From assembly GCA_003427395.1 (NCBI GenBank), contig BFEA01000888.1:305512-338307 (forward strand): a stretch of 32,796 nucleotides of DNA, read 5' to 3'. The translations under genes and the position numbers were made by a program. Shown in pieces: positions 1 to 8,670 of this stretch (its first letter is position 1; each line of letters starts with the position of its first letter). This stretch comes from Chara braunii. Its lineage: Eukaryota; Streptophyta; Charophyceae; Charales; Characeae. The notes beneath the pieces are model-generated. The model was not told where the DNA came from. It did not search any database and was given only the letters and a program-made list of their open reading frames with translations.

Positions 1-720
1 GATGTGCTGCTTTGCTCCGTGTTGGATGTGTGGACGTCCTTGTCTGCGCTCCGCCGCTGCCCTGCTGCCTGTCCCGCTTGCTTCGCGTGCGGCTCTCTGC
101 GAATTGCTGTGTTCACTGCGTGGTGTGGCTGTGTTGCTAGTGTTGCCTTGCACTTTGCTGCTTCGCTGCCGTGCTGCTCATCCGCTGGCCGTGCCTTCCA
201 TGTTGCCGCTTGTGTGCCCTGTAGTTGGGTGGCCTTGTTGTCGGTGCCTTGTGCTCCGCTCCACGGTTGTCGAGCTGTCGGTCCGCTCGCCCTGTCATCC
301 CCTATAGTGTCGTTGCCTTGCTTGTGTTGTCTTGTACTTCACTGCACGGCTGCCGCGCTGCATGCCATTGTGCAGCCTTGTTGCCTCTACTGTGTTGCCT
401 GGTGCTTCACAGGGTTGCTGCTCGCTGCTGTGTTTCGTTTAGGACGGTCTGCCTTCAACAAGAGTCAAAGGGTTCATGACCCAAACCATCAAATACGGAG
501 ATTCCGCAGATTGTCGAGGGTTCAGCCTCCTGATGAGTCGGTGCAACTCCGACGAAACAATCTTTCATCATCAGTTTTATTTTATTTTATTTTATTTTTT
601 TCGGTCTTTACGTGTATTGGGACTTGTACTTTTTGCCCTGTTTTTGCCTTGCTCTTATGTGCTGTTTGTCTGCCCACCCGCCTCCCCCATGCCCTCCAGC
701 CTATGTCCTTTGCTTTATTG
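1..720 (+). repeat. Hammerhead-bearing dispersed repeat, copy 1 (cut by window edge)
   Basis: This stretch aligns in direct orientation with 30109-30810. Both copies share a T/G-rich 5' part made of imperfect repeats of the kind 'gttgccttgtgctt'. Both then share a nearly invariant block of about 105 bases around the ribozyme, a T-rich spacer, and a 'tctgccc.cccgcctccccc' block. The copy is open at the left edge, so its 5' end is not visible. Plant retrozymes are small non-autonomous retroelements whose LTRs carry type III hammerheads, and this repeat fits that idea. I did not find a convincing primer-binding site or target duplication, so 'retrozyme-like' is inference. Long reading frames across it look like by-products of skewed composition. 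Bases 722 and 757 are ambiguous. Confidence 0.7.
508..563 (+). ncRNA. Type III hammerhead ribozyme (intact core)
   Basis: All conserved core positions are present in the right order. Stem III is AGATTGT (508-514) paired with ACAATCT (557-563), a perfect 7 bp that includes the A15.1-U16.1 pair. The cleavage triplet is GTC (513-515), so self-cleavage is expected between 515 and 516. Stem I is GAGG/CCTC (516-519/526-529) with loop GTTCAG. The core CTGATGA is at 530-536. Stem II is GTCGG/CCGAC (537-541/549-553) with loop TGCAACT. GAA (554-556) completes the core. Stem III is the open stem, so this is type III, the topology known from plant retrozymes and viroid-like RNAs. The fit is seen directly in the sequence; activity is inferred. 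Confidence 0.92.
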
Positions 721-929
721 TNTTTCGTGCCTTGCTGTCTTGTGTCGTTTGTCTGCNTTTCGGTCTTGCATTTCTTTTCTGCCTTTTGTATGACAATTGG
801 ACCTACAATGCGACCTTGGGGATTGTCTGTTTACTTGACTCATCCAGAGGCGTGCCTTCCTCCTGGAGTGTTGTGGTGATACGGTGCATGGTCATATACT
901 GTGAAGAAGATGCCTCATATGTGTGTTTA

Positions 930-941
930 CACACACATCAT

Positions 942-1035
<94 letters not shown>

Positions 1036-1045
1036 CACTCACTCA
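930..1045. repeat. (CA)n microsatellite
   Basis: Nearly pure CA dinucleotide tract with a single GA interruption near 970, ending in imperfect CACT/CTCA units. The His/Thr-rich reading frames over it are artefacts. Confidence 0.97.
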
Positions 1046-1210
1046 CATCTGCATTTTTTGTAAACACCTCATACCCCTGCAAAAAACAGAAATTCATTTC
1101 TAAAAAAATACAGGTGAACTCAGAGACCATATATCTCATGATAAAAAATGAAAAAAAAAAATCAGCTTTTCTTTCTTTCTTTATTTTTATTTTTTTTTAA
1201 ATCCAATTTA

Positions 1211-1298
1211 GTTTATGATTTTTAAAAAATCATAAACAAAGTCGGATTCCAAAAACAAATATGGGGTTGTAGGGCTTAAAATTCCCTACAACCCCATA
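1211..1298. repeat. Two adjacent strong hairpins (possible MITE core)
   Basis: The first hairpin is GTTTATGATTTTT (1211-1223) against its exact complement (1225-1237). The second has 15-base arms TATGGGGTTGTAGGG (1260-1274) and CCCTACAACCCCATA (1284-1298), perfectly complementary around a 9-base loop. A third, GC-rich palindrome, GGCCGCG-ga-CGCGGCC, lies nearby at about 1358-1373. No target duplication was found, so calling it a MITE would be speculation. Confidence 0.6.
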
Positions 1299-1721
1299 AT
1301 TTTTATTTTTTTTCAACCTATTATTTAAATTCAGGAAAATTCTGGTAAAATCGGGTCGGCCGCGGACGCGGCCCCATCTGCGTCCGCCATCCGAGATCGG
1401 ACCCGCGGACGCGTCAGCGGGTGTTTCATAGCTCAATCCCGTACCTTTCGCGCAGGCATGCATGCTATAAATTCTGCAAGTGCGATTAGTTTGCTCTCTA
1501 AGAATTTCAAGGTTAGTGCGACCAGTGAGGGTTGGCTAACGAGCAAGTTTGGAAGGTGAGTGAGTGCGAGAGTTGGGCGATCCGATGAGCTGGTGTCGGG
1601 TATGCGGGGTTGACGTGCGGGGCCGCGACGGACTGTGGCACACGGGCGAACCTGGCTTGCATGCTCGAACCAAGCGGGGTGACAACTCTGTGTTGATGCG
1701 AGGCGACGGACTGCCCGCATC

Positions 1722-1722
<1 letters not shown>

Positions 1723-1798
<76 letters not shown>
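1723..1798. repeat. (GA)n microsatellite
   Basis: Uninterrupted GA repeat of about 38 units. Flanking sequence shows no recognised gene. Confidence 0.97.
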
Positions 1799-1799
<1 letters not shown>

Positions 1800-2930
1800 A
1801 GTCGTGGGTGTGGGATGAGGTTCTTTCCTTTGCCCCTTTCCTTCCTTTGTTCATCTGTACAATTTTGGATCCTGATATGGCCGATTTTAGCGCGGCCTTC
1901 TTTTTGGACTTCTCTTGTACATCGTCTCAGATTTTCCTTGTCGTTTTTATTTCGTATGTATGCATGGAATGAATGCGAAATTTGTGAATTCCCTTTTTTT
2001 TAGTGATCTTTTCGGATTTCCAATCTTATTTTGTGATGCCCGTATCCGACGTATCATCTTGGTCTATTATTCCTTCGTGTAAGCAATACGCTCATATCTG
2101 ATTGGAAACGCTCGTTATGGATAATTGGGTTTAGTCGCTAACTTTCGATCGCCAAGAGTGCTATAAGAAGTTGATGATCCTTTCCCTTCTTTCCTCCTTT
2201 TTGTCATATGGATGGCATGTAATGACTGGACCTCACCCAACGTAGCATGAGTAGGATATTTGCATGTATGCCCAACGCGATCGATAGACTAAACCAATCC
2301 CCCGTTTCCCACGTGCGCGCTCCCGTACGATCGTGATCTCGAGAAGGTCGAGTCGCTACGTACGTGCTCGCCTGCGTGAGTCAGCCTGGAACCCTGTATG
2401 AGGATGCACGAGACCGAGCTTTCTAAACGGATATGGCTGCGGAATTTCCCTCTTGGATGTCCGATTGTCAGAGTCTGAGGGACCCGGAATATCGTGAATA
2501 CTGGGAGGGTGACAACTCAGACGGCGGGGGAACTTAAGAAACCCAGAATTCCCATGTCTAACAGAGAACGACCGATTGTGCGCAAGGGACTTTCACTGTG
2601 TCGTAACTAACGACCCCAAGGGCCCCGATTACCGAGATACTTATATCACGCAATATTTCATATCCCCTGGCTTCGTCGTTATTACTACCAGTTTCCCTCT
2701 CTTTCACGTCCTCCTTCCATATCACCAACTCACGGTGGTGCCGTGGAATTCCATAGCCCGTTATTGGCCCCGCACACCGTGCGAAAAGTGTCGGCGGCAC
2801 CAGGCCTATCGAGCCTCGGAATTCGCTCAGCGAACCCGCACCGAAGCCGAGCGGCGCCAACAACTAGTCGAACCACGTGACCAACCACGAAGACAAAACC
2901 AAAGGAGATGGTGATTCACATTTTTTGCGC
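1800..2930. other. No recognised gene
   Basis: I see only short open frames. One is a 34-codon frame at 2433-2537 that begins MAAEFPSW and is rich in acidic residues; another, at 2576-2914, has an Arg/Gln-rich C terminus. Neither matches a family I know. Immediately downstream lies a hAT-like fragment, so part of this stretch may be 5' sequence of a decayed hAT element, but nothing in the sequence proves it. Confidence 0.5.
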
Positions 2931-2934
2931 TTGA

Positions 2935-3162
2935 AGGCTTACGAAAATTGAGTTCGTCGGCAGGGGCAATGTTGTTGGGATTCTGTTCAAGAATGCAAGC
3001 GTGTTTAGATCTATCGGTGCTGTGATTGTGGAAAAGTACCCTGGGATCTTTAGTCCGAGATGCACTGCGCATGCCATCAGCCTTATGCTGCACGACATCC
3101 GCGACTTCCCTTTTGTGCACAAGCCCCGAGAGGTGGTCTACCCTCCGTCTTACGAAAATTAA
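2935..3162 (+). pseudogene. hAT-type transposase fragment, DUF659-like
   Basis: The frame running from 2944 to the TAA at 3160-3162 encodes a stretch with NVVGILFKNAS, then EKYPGIF, then CTAHAISLMLHDI. This order matches the DUF659/hAT catalytic-region signature: 'NVVqvvtDNAs', then 'eKYP.ifW..CaaHclnLmLeDI'. The catalytic-type Asp before NAS is replaced by Lys (FKNAS rather than TDNAS), and no long frame precedes or follows it. It is therefore a dead scrap. The family identification rests on about 50 residues. Confidence 0.6.
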
Positions 3163-3479
3163 AAGTGCCAAATACGACCTGCGCACACCCTCTTGCGCTT
3201 ATACCCCCGAAACTTGCCACAGGAGATCTAAGTTCCGACTTGCGACTCCACCCCCACTTTCCTAAAATCCTTGGCACACCCCTTTGCGCACTTCCGGGCC
3301 CCCACCCCACTCCGATCAGGAAGTCGCGCAGGGCGTGAGGTTGGGCGTCACATAGGTGATCTGACAAGCATTCCTATTTTGATGGCGAACGCGAAGAATG
3401 TTTTGCGTGTTGCAAAGCAAGGAAGGGTAGGGAATTGAGGAGGGAGATTGAGGATGGCTTCCGAAAGTGGGGCCCTGGG

Positions 3480-5042
3480 AAGAGCAGGAAGGTGAACCTG
3501 GAGATGGGGGAGCCCGGGGAGGTAATGGCATGCATGACGGAGGCAACGCGGGGAGAGGAAGAGTTGGCTCTATAGGATGTGATCAAGGTGAAGAAGATAT
3601 TCGAAGGCATGGTATTCACCCCTGTTGACCGAAATCTGGGCGAGACAGTGGTCATGTGTCCATACCTGTATTATGAAGGAATGCAACAACTATTCCTGAC
3701 GAATGAAGGGTTTGAGGTGGTTCCTGTTGCGGAAGAGGAGTATTGGAAGGGTACCCAGAAGGAGTACTTCGACACATGTTTGGGGTTGGTGGGCAAATGG
3801 AAGGAGGCTGGGTGCGCAGGGCGAAGCTATGTTATACCCAAGCAGAAGGATCTGTCGTTGTTTCGGCGGGGCTGGTGGGCAAATGGAAGGAGGCGGGGTG
3901 CGTAGGGCGAAGCTATGTTATACCCAAGCAGAAGGATCTGTCGTTGTTCCGACCAATATGCCCAACGTTCAGTGAGCCGGCGAATGTCACGAGTAGGAGG
4001 ATGGGAAGGGCCTTGAACCTCCTATTATCAAAGCTACCTGAAGGGGAACACTTCAACCTGCCAGTTGTATCCAGATTGGCCGACCGACCGACAAAGGCCA
4101 ATGAGAAGTTCAGACGTTGGGGGGGGCAGACGAGAGTGACAGCGGCATCATATGATGTCAAAGACATGTTTAGCCGCCTCCCCCACAAGGACGTTGTACG
4201 GGCATTGTCTTGGCTGGTGGAGAGACATCGACAGGAAGGAAGGAAAGTGGTGAGAGTGAATATGAGAGGGAAGGAAGCGATGTTCGACGGAAAGAGTGAT
4301 GGGAGATGGCGGTGTGTTAGCTTAGATGAGATTGTAAGTTTTACGAAGTTTGATTTGTTGCACACTGTAACGATGTCGCCGTAGTTGCTATTGAGGCAGA
4401 AGGTGGGCGTCCCCATGGGGAACCAGGGGAAGAGCACGAGTCCGCCGCTCACATGCATCATGTGCGTTTTTGCGGAATGGTGTTTTTTGCGATCCTTGGG
4501 GAACGATCGAAAGTTGGTTTATGGTCTTCGCCTGGTCGATGACGTTACCTTGTTTGTGATGCACAGACAAGGTAACGCGGCATCACAGGTTAAGGCCAGA
4601 AGGATAAGGGGCAGATTCGAAAGGTGCTACCCGCAGAATCTCAAGCCGAAAAGGACGGATGATCTTACGGGGGAGTGGGATTTCTTGGGGTGCCGTTTGA
4701 AGGTCTCTAAGTCTTTCCCTTTTTTGGGGTCCCTGCAGAAGGCAAAAAACGAATAGACCAATAAATTTTGGTCAAAAAAACCTTTGGTGATAAAAACGGG
4801 TCAGGACTTTTAAGTCCTGGACGAGTCGTAAGCAGAAGGTTGCAGCGATTGCAGGGAGTCTACATCGTATGGACCGAAATTCGACGGATCGGACCGGGAT
4901 TCCGGTACAGGTGTTTTTTCTGAGACGGGAGTATCGCGCAAAGGGGTTTCCGGACCACGTCTTCTCGAAGGTTGTCGGAGCCTTCGCAAAAAAGCGGGAC
5001 GAAATCTGGAAGTTGACGAATGAGCTCTTGCGCCTATCGTGA
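3480..5042 (+). pseudogene. Penelope-like reverse transcriptase, broken
   Basis: Reverse transcriptase motifs occur in order but over several frames. The first is a 'TPVDRNLGETVVM' block, like the DKNLG block of Penelope-like elements (from 3579). Then come 'IPKQKDLSLFRPICPT', YDVKDMFSRLP (motif A, about 4151-4183), RQKVGVPMG (motif B, about 4396), RLVDDVTLF (catalytic motif C with VDD, about 4535-4546) and FLGCRL (about 4680). Finally there is a thumb-like segment, 'QKVAAIAGSLHR' to 'RAKGFPDHVF', ending at the TGA 5040-5042. Breaks seen: TAG at 3573-3575, an 86-bp duplication that shifts frame at about 3863, TAG at 4382-4384, and a frame change between 4756 and 4790. No GIY-YIG endonuclease was found. 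Penelope-like is my best class; another non-LTR class is possible. Confidence 0.68.
3785..3948 (+). repeat. 86-bp tandem duplication within the reverse transcriptase
   Basis: The block 'ggtgggcaaatggaaggagg' to 'ctgtcgttgtt' occurs at about 3788-3862 and again at 3874-3948, 86 bp apart with a few substitutions. Because 86 is not a multiple of three, the duplication moves the reading frame: the first copy reads in the upstream frame and the second in the downstream frame. Confidence 0.93.
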
Positions 5043-5407
5043 TTTTTTGTGTGGAATCGTAGGTAGGAAGTATTGTTGACGTTTTTGCGGTTGAGTGTAG
5101 TATATAGGAATTGCGTGTGTCAATGCACATCCTCCTTGACAATAGTGTTGTAGGCGGGTAGGGCGGATGACGCCCCTTCCGCCTTCTTTTTGTGGGAAGT
5201 GGTCAGTCGGTTATAACGATAGGGAGAAGACGGGGTGGGTAATGCTTCAGACGAGCTAGACACGGGGAAATTCGCTACCACTGCGAACACTTGTGGTTAA
5301 GCATTCATCATTCATATATCTGTTGTTACTGCCAGATCTTGAACTGGCTACGATCTACGTGTGTCCATGCATGTATGCTTTGTGTGATAAACTGTCAGCT
5401 TGTGTAA
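5043..5407. other. No recognised gene
   Basis: AT-rich, mixed sequence between the reverse transcriptase remnant and the left inverted repeat of the next element. I see no coding or structural signal here. Confidence 0.5.
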
Positions 5408-5409
5408 TA

Positions 5410-5540
5410 TGGCGCAGTCAGTGTTTAACTTACAGTTTGCAATTGCATTTCGAACTGCGTTTTAGCAGTTTAGACAGGCCCCAAGTTTCAATTGCAGTTG
5501 AAACTTGGCTCGCCTTTTCTAGCACTTCAGTCAGGCACAT
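5410..5540 (+). repeat. Left terminal inverted repeat of the older element
   Basis: Pairs with 15329-15456. It contains a near-palindrome (ccaagtttcaa and ttgaaacttgg around 5480-5508). The corresponding palindrome in the right arm reads cccgagttt and aaactcggg, so the two palindromes carry matching changes within each arm. Confidence 0.75.
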
Positions 5541-5584
5541 GGCCGATTTTTATTTTTTTTTTAATTTTTTTTGTAACGTGCCGC

Positions 5585-5775
5585 CACGGCCGAGATGTCT
5601 CGGCCACACCCTGGATTGGCCACGACCGAGATGTCTCGGTCACACCCCAGATTGGCCACGACCGAGATGTCTCGGCCACACCCCGGATTGGCCACGGCCG
5701 AGATGTCTCCGTCACACCCCAGATTGGCCACGACCGAGATGTCTCGGCCACACCCCAGATTGGCCACGGCCCAAA
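5585..5775. repeat. 36-bp tandem satellite, five units plus a partial
   Basis: Five consecutive 36-bp units start at 5585, 5621, 5657, 5693 and 5729, with a decayed partial after 5765. Each holds the palindrome G(G/A)CCGAGA-TG-TCTCGG(C/T)C. In unit 1 both outer positions are G/C and in unit 2 both are A/T, so the hairpin is kept by paired changes; units 3-5 have one mismatch or more. Units are contiguous with no spacers, so this is not a CRISPR array. Confidence 0.95.
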
Positions 5776-5942
5776 TGTAGCGTGGTGGGGTGTGGTGGGG
5801 CCCTGACTCATTTCATGCAGGGTGGATTCCACGGGAGGCAGCTAACTGCCTCTTTTTATTCAGTTCCAGACAAGTACTGTAGCATCCTGTATCGGACCTC
5901 AATCACAGCATAAGGGATGCTTTTTTTTTTTTTTTTTTCTTA

Positions 5943-6130
5943 GGGGCTCGTTAGACACTCCTCGGGCGCTAAAAAATCCCGAGGAAATGATCGTTCCATC
6001 TGTCCTCGGAGAGAGTTCCTTGGAAACCGATGTGAAAACATTTCCTCAGGGTGTCCTCGGGGCGTCCTCGGGCCACAGCCATTTGGCTGCGCTCCCCAAG
6101 GCACCTTGCGAGGTCCCTCGGAGTGGGAGT
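5943..6130 (+). promoter_or_regulatory. Left subterminal region with clustered CCTCGG/CCGAGG motifs
   Basis: After the 21-bp terminal repeat, copies of CCTCGG or its complement occur near 5961, 5980, 6003, 6056, 6066 and 6116. The right end (15178-15280) has a similar set. Clustered subterminal motifs are where transposon-encoded DNA-binding proteins dock in related elements. Binding by the 6506-8449 product is an inference. Confidence 0.55.
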
Positions 6131-6505
6131 TTCCGCGAAAATCGGGACGGCGGCGGCTGCCTTCGACGACGACACAATTTTGTAGTGTAGAACAACGGTG
6201 GTCCAGTCAAGGTGTGGGCGGACATTACCGGTCGACAACGTTCGACTTCGGTGGGGACAGCGGCAACGGTAACGAAGAGTGGCCGACGGGGTCCGTGGAG
6301 GGCCCGAGGTGACCCGGCCGCTCGCGCGTGCCGGCGGGAAACGGACAGGCCTCCAACGGGCGGCCGTTTCGAAATTCGTCGGGCTGTACGTCCGTCGCCG
6401 ACAGCAGAGGTCCGCAATGTAAACCGGCGGAGGGCGTCATCAGCCATCACTTGGCGTCTGCTGTTTATCGCCGTTAGGTTGGCCGTTACGCTGCGGTTGT
6501 CTTAC

Positions 6506-8449
6506 ATGGCCGACGTGTTCCGCACGCTGCCGCTGCTCCTCCTCGTCGTGATTCTGCTTGTCGTTGTCGTCTTTGTTCACGTGTGCATATTGTGGAGGTT
6601 GCCTTCACATAGTCGCAGGAAAGTAGGGGCGAGGAAGAGCGTTGCCTTGGACGGGAGGCGGCCGACTCAGAGGACGTTGTCCGGCCCTTATCCAACCGAC
6701 CGGGCTCCGATCTGTGTCGGTGCAGACAGAAGGGCGGCAGGTCCATCACCGTATGAAGGATTGTTGCCTCACTTGCAACCGCTGCCCGATTCGGACGAGG
6801 GGGAGGCGGAGGTGGACGTGTCGACGACAGTTCCGCTGGGTAGCGGGTCTACCCAGGAGTGGATGGGTAGCCAGTTGTATGATCGCCGAGGGACGAAGTA
6901 CGGGCAGTCGTTCACTTCCCTCCTTCACGACGACGCGGAGGAGGAGGATTGCCTCCCCCCTGTCGATCTCACATTTGGCCTCCGGAGCGGGAGCCCGTCT
7001 TCTGTCACGCGCACTGTGCTCGTGAACCCTCATCCCGATGACGACATGGGGCAGGTCACATTCGGCGCCAGGGGCACAAGGGGCGTAGAGGCGGCAGAGG
7101 TGACGTCGGGGAAGACGACGGCATGGCCTCGAACGCAGGCGACTTCTGGCCCGTTAGTTCCACACACTGTCGGGCAACGTCCTGAGTGGATGACCCTCAA
7201 TCCTCCTTTATCCGGGCGGCGCGACGGCGTTCGTCGTCCCGTTGATCGGGCTGTGACTCACGAAGATTTCCCTTCCGAGGGCGCGCATGGAGATGGCAGG
7301 CGGGTGTGGAAGGATGTGAGGCAGGAGTTGCGGCGGCAGCAAGAAGAGTCCATAACGAAAGGTGTGGAGCGTTTACGCGTGGGCGAGCGGAGTGGGCAAG
7401 CAGACGTGGCCGCCGGGGGGGGTGACGCGTGGGCAAACGCTGACGAAGTTCGGTGCGACGTAGACGACGACGACAGCGGCGACGTGTTCCCGTTGCGTGC
7501 GCCGAATATGGGCGGGAGGGGCGGCAGGGGTGGCAGGGGCGGCAGGGGCAGCACTTCGACTAGAGCGGTGCGCAGGTGGACGAGATCGATGACGGCCTCT
7601 ACAGACGCGGAAGGCGAGGGTGATGGGGAAGGAGGGCGGAATTTCTGGTCCGTGGAACACATGCTGGCCCTAATCAGGGCGAGGCGGGATCAGGACGCCC
7701 AACTGCAAGCGTCGGGACACAACTTTGCTCGGATGCGGATGAAGGAGTGGAATTGGATGGACGTCCGGGAGTGGTTGCTGAAGGTCGGTGTCGACAGGCC
7801 GACAGACAAATGCGGGAAAAAATGGGACAATCTCATGCAGCACTTCAAGAAGGTCCATGCTTTCATGGGCATGTCGGGGAAGGAGGACTTCTTCGAGCTG
7901 TCGAGTCAGCAGAGGGCAGAGAAAGGATTCAACTTCAACATGGATCGAGCCGTCTTCGAGGAGATCAAAGGGGAGAGGGAGAGAAGCCACACTATCAGCC
8001 CGACCAATGTTGCAGACACTGGCGGGGCAGGGGGTGTGCAACTCCCATTTGCACAATCGGCGACTCCGGAATCTGTGGGGGATGGTGAAGCCGTCGGTGA
8101 TGGAAATGACGAAGACGACAGCTCAGCACGGGGTGGCTCACAGACGAGTGGTGGCCCGGCCGGGATCGGGAAGAGGAAGAATGTGCAGCAGCAAACATTC
8201 GAGGCCATGTCGGAGTGCATGGACAAGCATGGGGCATTGATGGCGTCGACGATGGAGAGCGCCAGCGGGAGGCAATGCGAGACAATGGAGAGCGCGAGCA
8301 AGAGGCAATGCTCCATCCAGATTCGACAGTGCGAAGCCATCGAAGCGGAGGTGGAGATCCAGAAACAACACTGTTCTATCTCCACTGAAGTTAGCAAGCT
8401 TATGTGCCAGGCGCTGCTGGAAATAGCGAAGGCTATACAAGAACGGTAG
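6506..8449 (+). CDS. Harbinger-encoded trihelix/Myb-like DNA-binding protein with N-terminal membrane-type helix
   Basis: I chose the ATG at 6506 (647 codons) because the deletion derivative at 28817 begins at the same point (MADVF here, MDDVF there). The frame stays open back to 6212. Residues 8-30 are a strongly hydrophobic helix (LPLLLLVVILL and on to HVCILW), followed by basic residues. Then come acidic low-complexity sequence, a GGRGGRGG run at about 335-350, and a trihelix (Myb/SANT-like) domain at about 380-480 with the three Trp/Phe-containing helices: FWSVEHMLALIRAR, EWNWMDVREWL, and CGKKWDNLMQHFKKV. The C terminus (about 557-647) is helical, with recurring RQC-type cysteines, and is likely a coiled coil for oligomerisation. 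In known Harbinger systems the Myb-like partner binds the element ends and carries the transposase to the nucleus. The membrane-type segment is not expected in that role. Confidence 0.85.
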   Translation: MADVFRTLPLLLLVVILLVVVVFVHVCILWRLPSHSRRKVGARKSVALDGRRPTQRTLSGPYPTDRAPICVGADRRAAGPSPYEGLLPHLQPLPDSDEGEAEVDVSTTVPLGSGSTQEWMGSQLYDRRGTKYGQSFTSLLHDDAEEEDCLPPVDLTFGLRSGSPSSVTRTVLVNPHPDDDMGQVTFGARGTRGVEAAEVTSGKTTAWPRTQATSGPLVPHTVGQRPEWMTLNPPLSGRRDGVRRPVDRAVTHEDFPSEGAHGDGRRVWKDVRQELRRQQEESITKGVERLRVGERSGQADVAAGGGDAWANADEVRCDVDDDDSGDVFPLRAPNMGGRGGRGGRGGRGSTSTRAVRRWTRSMTASTDAEGEGDGEGGRNFWSVEHMLALIRARRDQDAQLQASGHNFARMRMKEWNWMDVREWLLKVGVDRPTDKCGKKWDNLMQHFKKVHAFMGMSGKEDFFELSSQQRAEKGFNFNMDRAVFEEIKGERERSHTISPTNVADTGGAGGVQLPFAQSATPESVGDGEAVGDGNDEDDSSARGGSQTSGGPAGIGKRKNVQQQTFEAMSECMDKHGALMASTMESASGRQCETMESASKRQCSIQIRQCEAIEAEVEIQKQHCSISTEVSKLMCQALLEIAKAIQER

Positions 8450-8568
8450 ACACGTGCGACCGTCGGGGATCATTGGTCGACTGTAGCCGTCACATCATTG
8501 TGAATCCGCTGTCGTCGACCGCAGTCGCATGGATGTGGATGTTGCTCGTGCCTCGTTTTTTTTCCATG

Positions 8569-8571
<3 letters not shown>

Positions 8572-8631
<60 letters not shown>

Positions 8632-8670
8632 CCATATGGAGAGAGAGATAGAGAGAGGGAGAGAGAGAGA
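8572..8670. repeat. (GA)n microsatellite, interrupted
   Basis: GA repeat to about 8628, an interruption 'ttccatatg', then further GA-rich sequence to about 8670. Confidence 0.96.

Noticed and set aside
4-879. 291-codon Cys/Leu-rich frame at the left edge
   Set aside because: It runs through the ribozyme-bearing repeat. The second copy is open in different frames, and composition explains the openness.
5585-5775. 36-bp repeats considered as a CRISPR array
   Set aside because: Units are contiguous with no unique spacers, the context is eukaryotic, and no cas-like gene is present.
5834-5866. Hairpin plus T-run resembling a bacterial intrinsic terminator (gaggcag/ctgcctc, then ttttt)
   Set aside because: The surrounding sequence is clearly eukaryotic transposon DNA. 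The likeness is coincidental.
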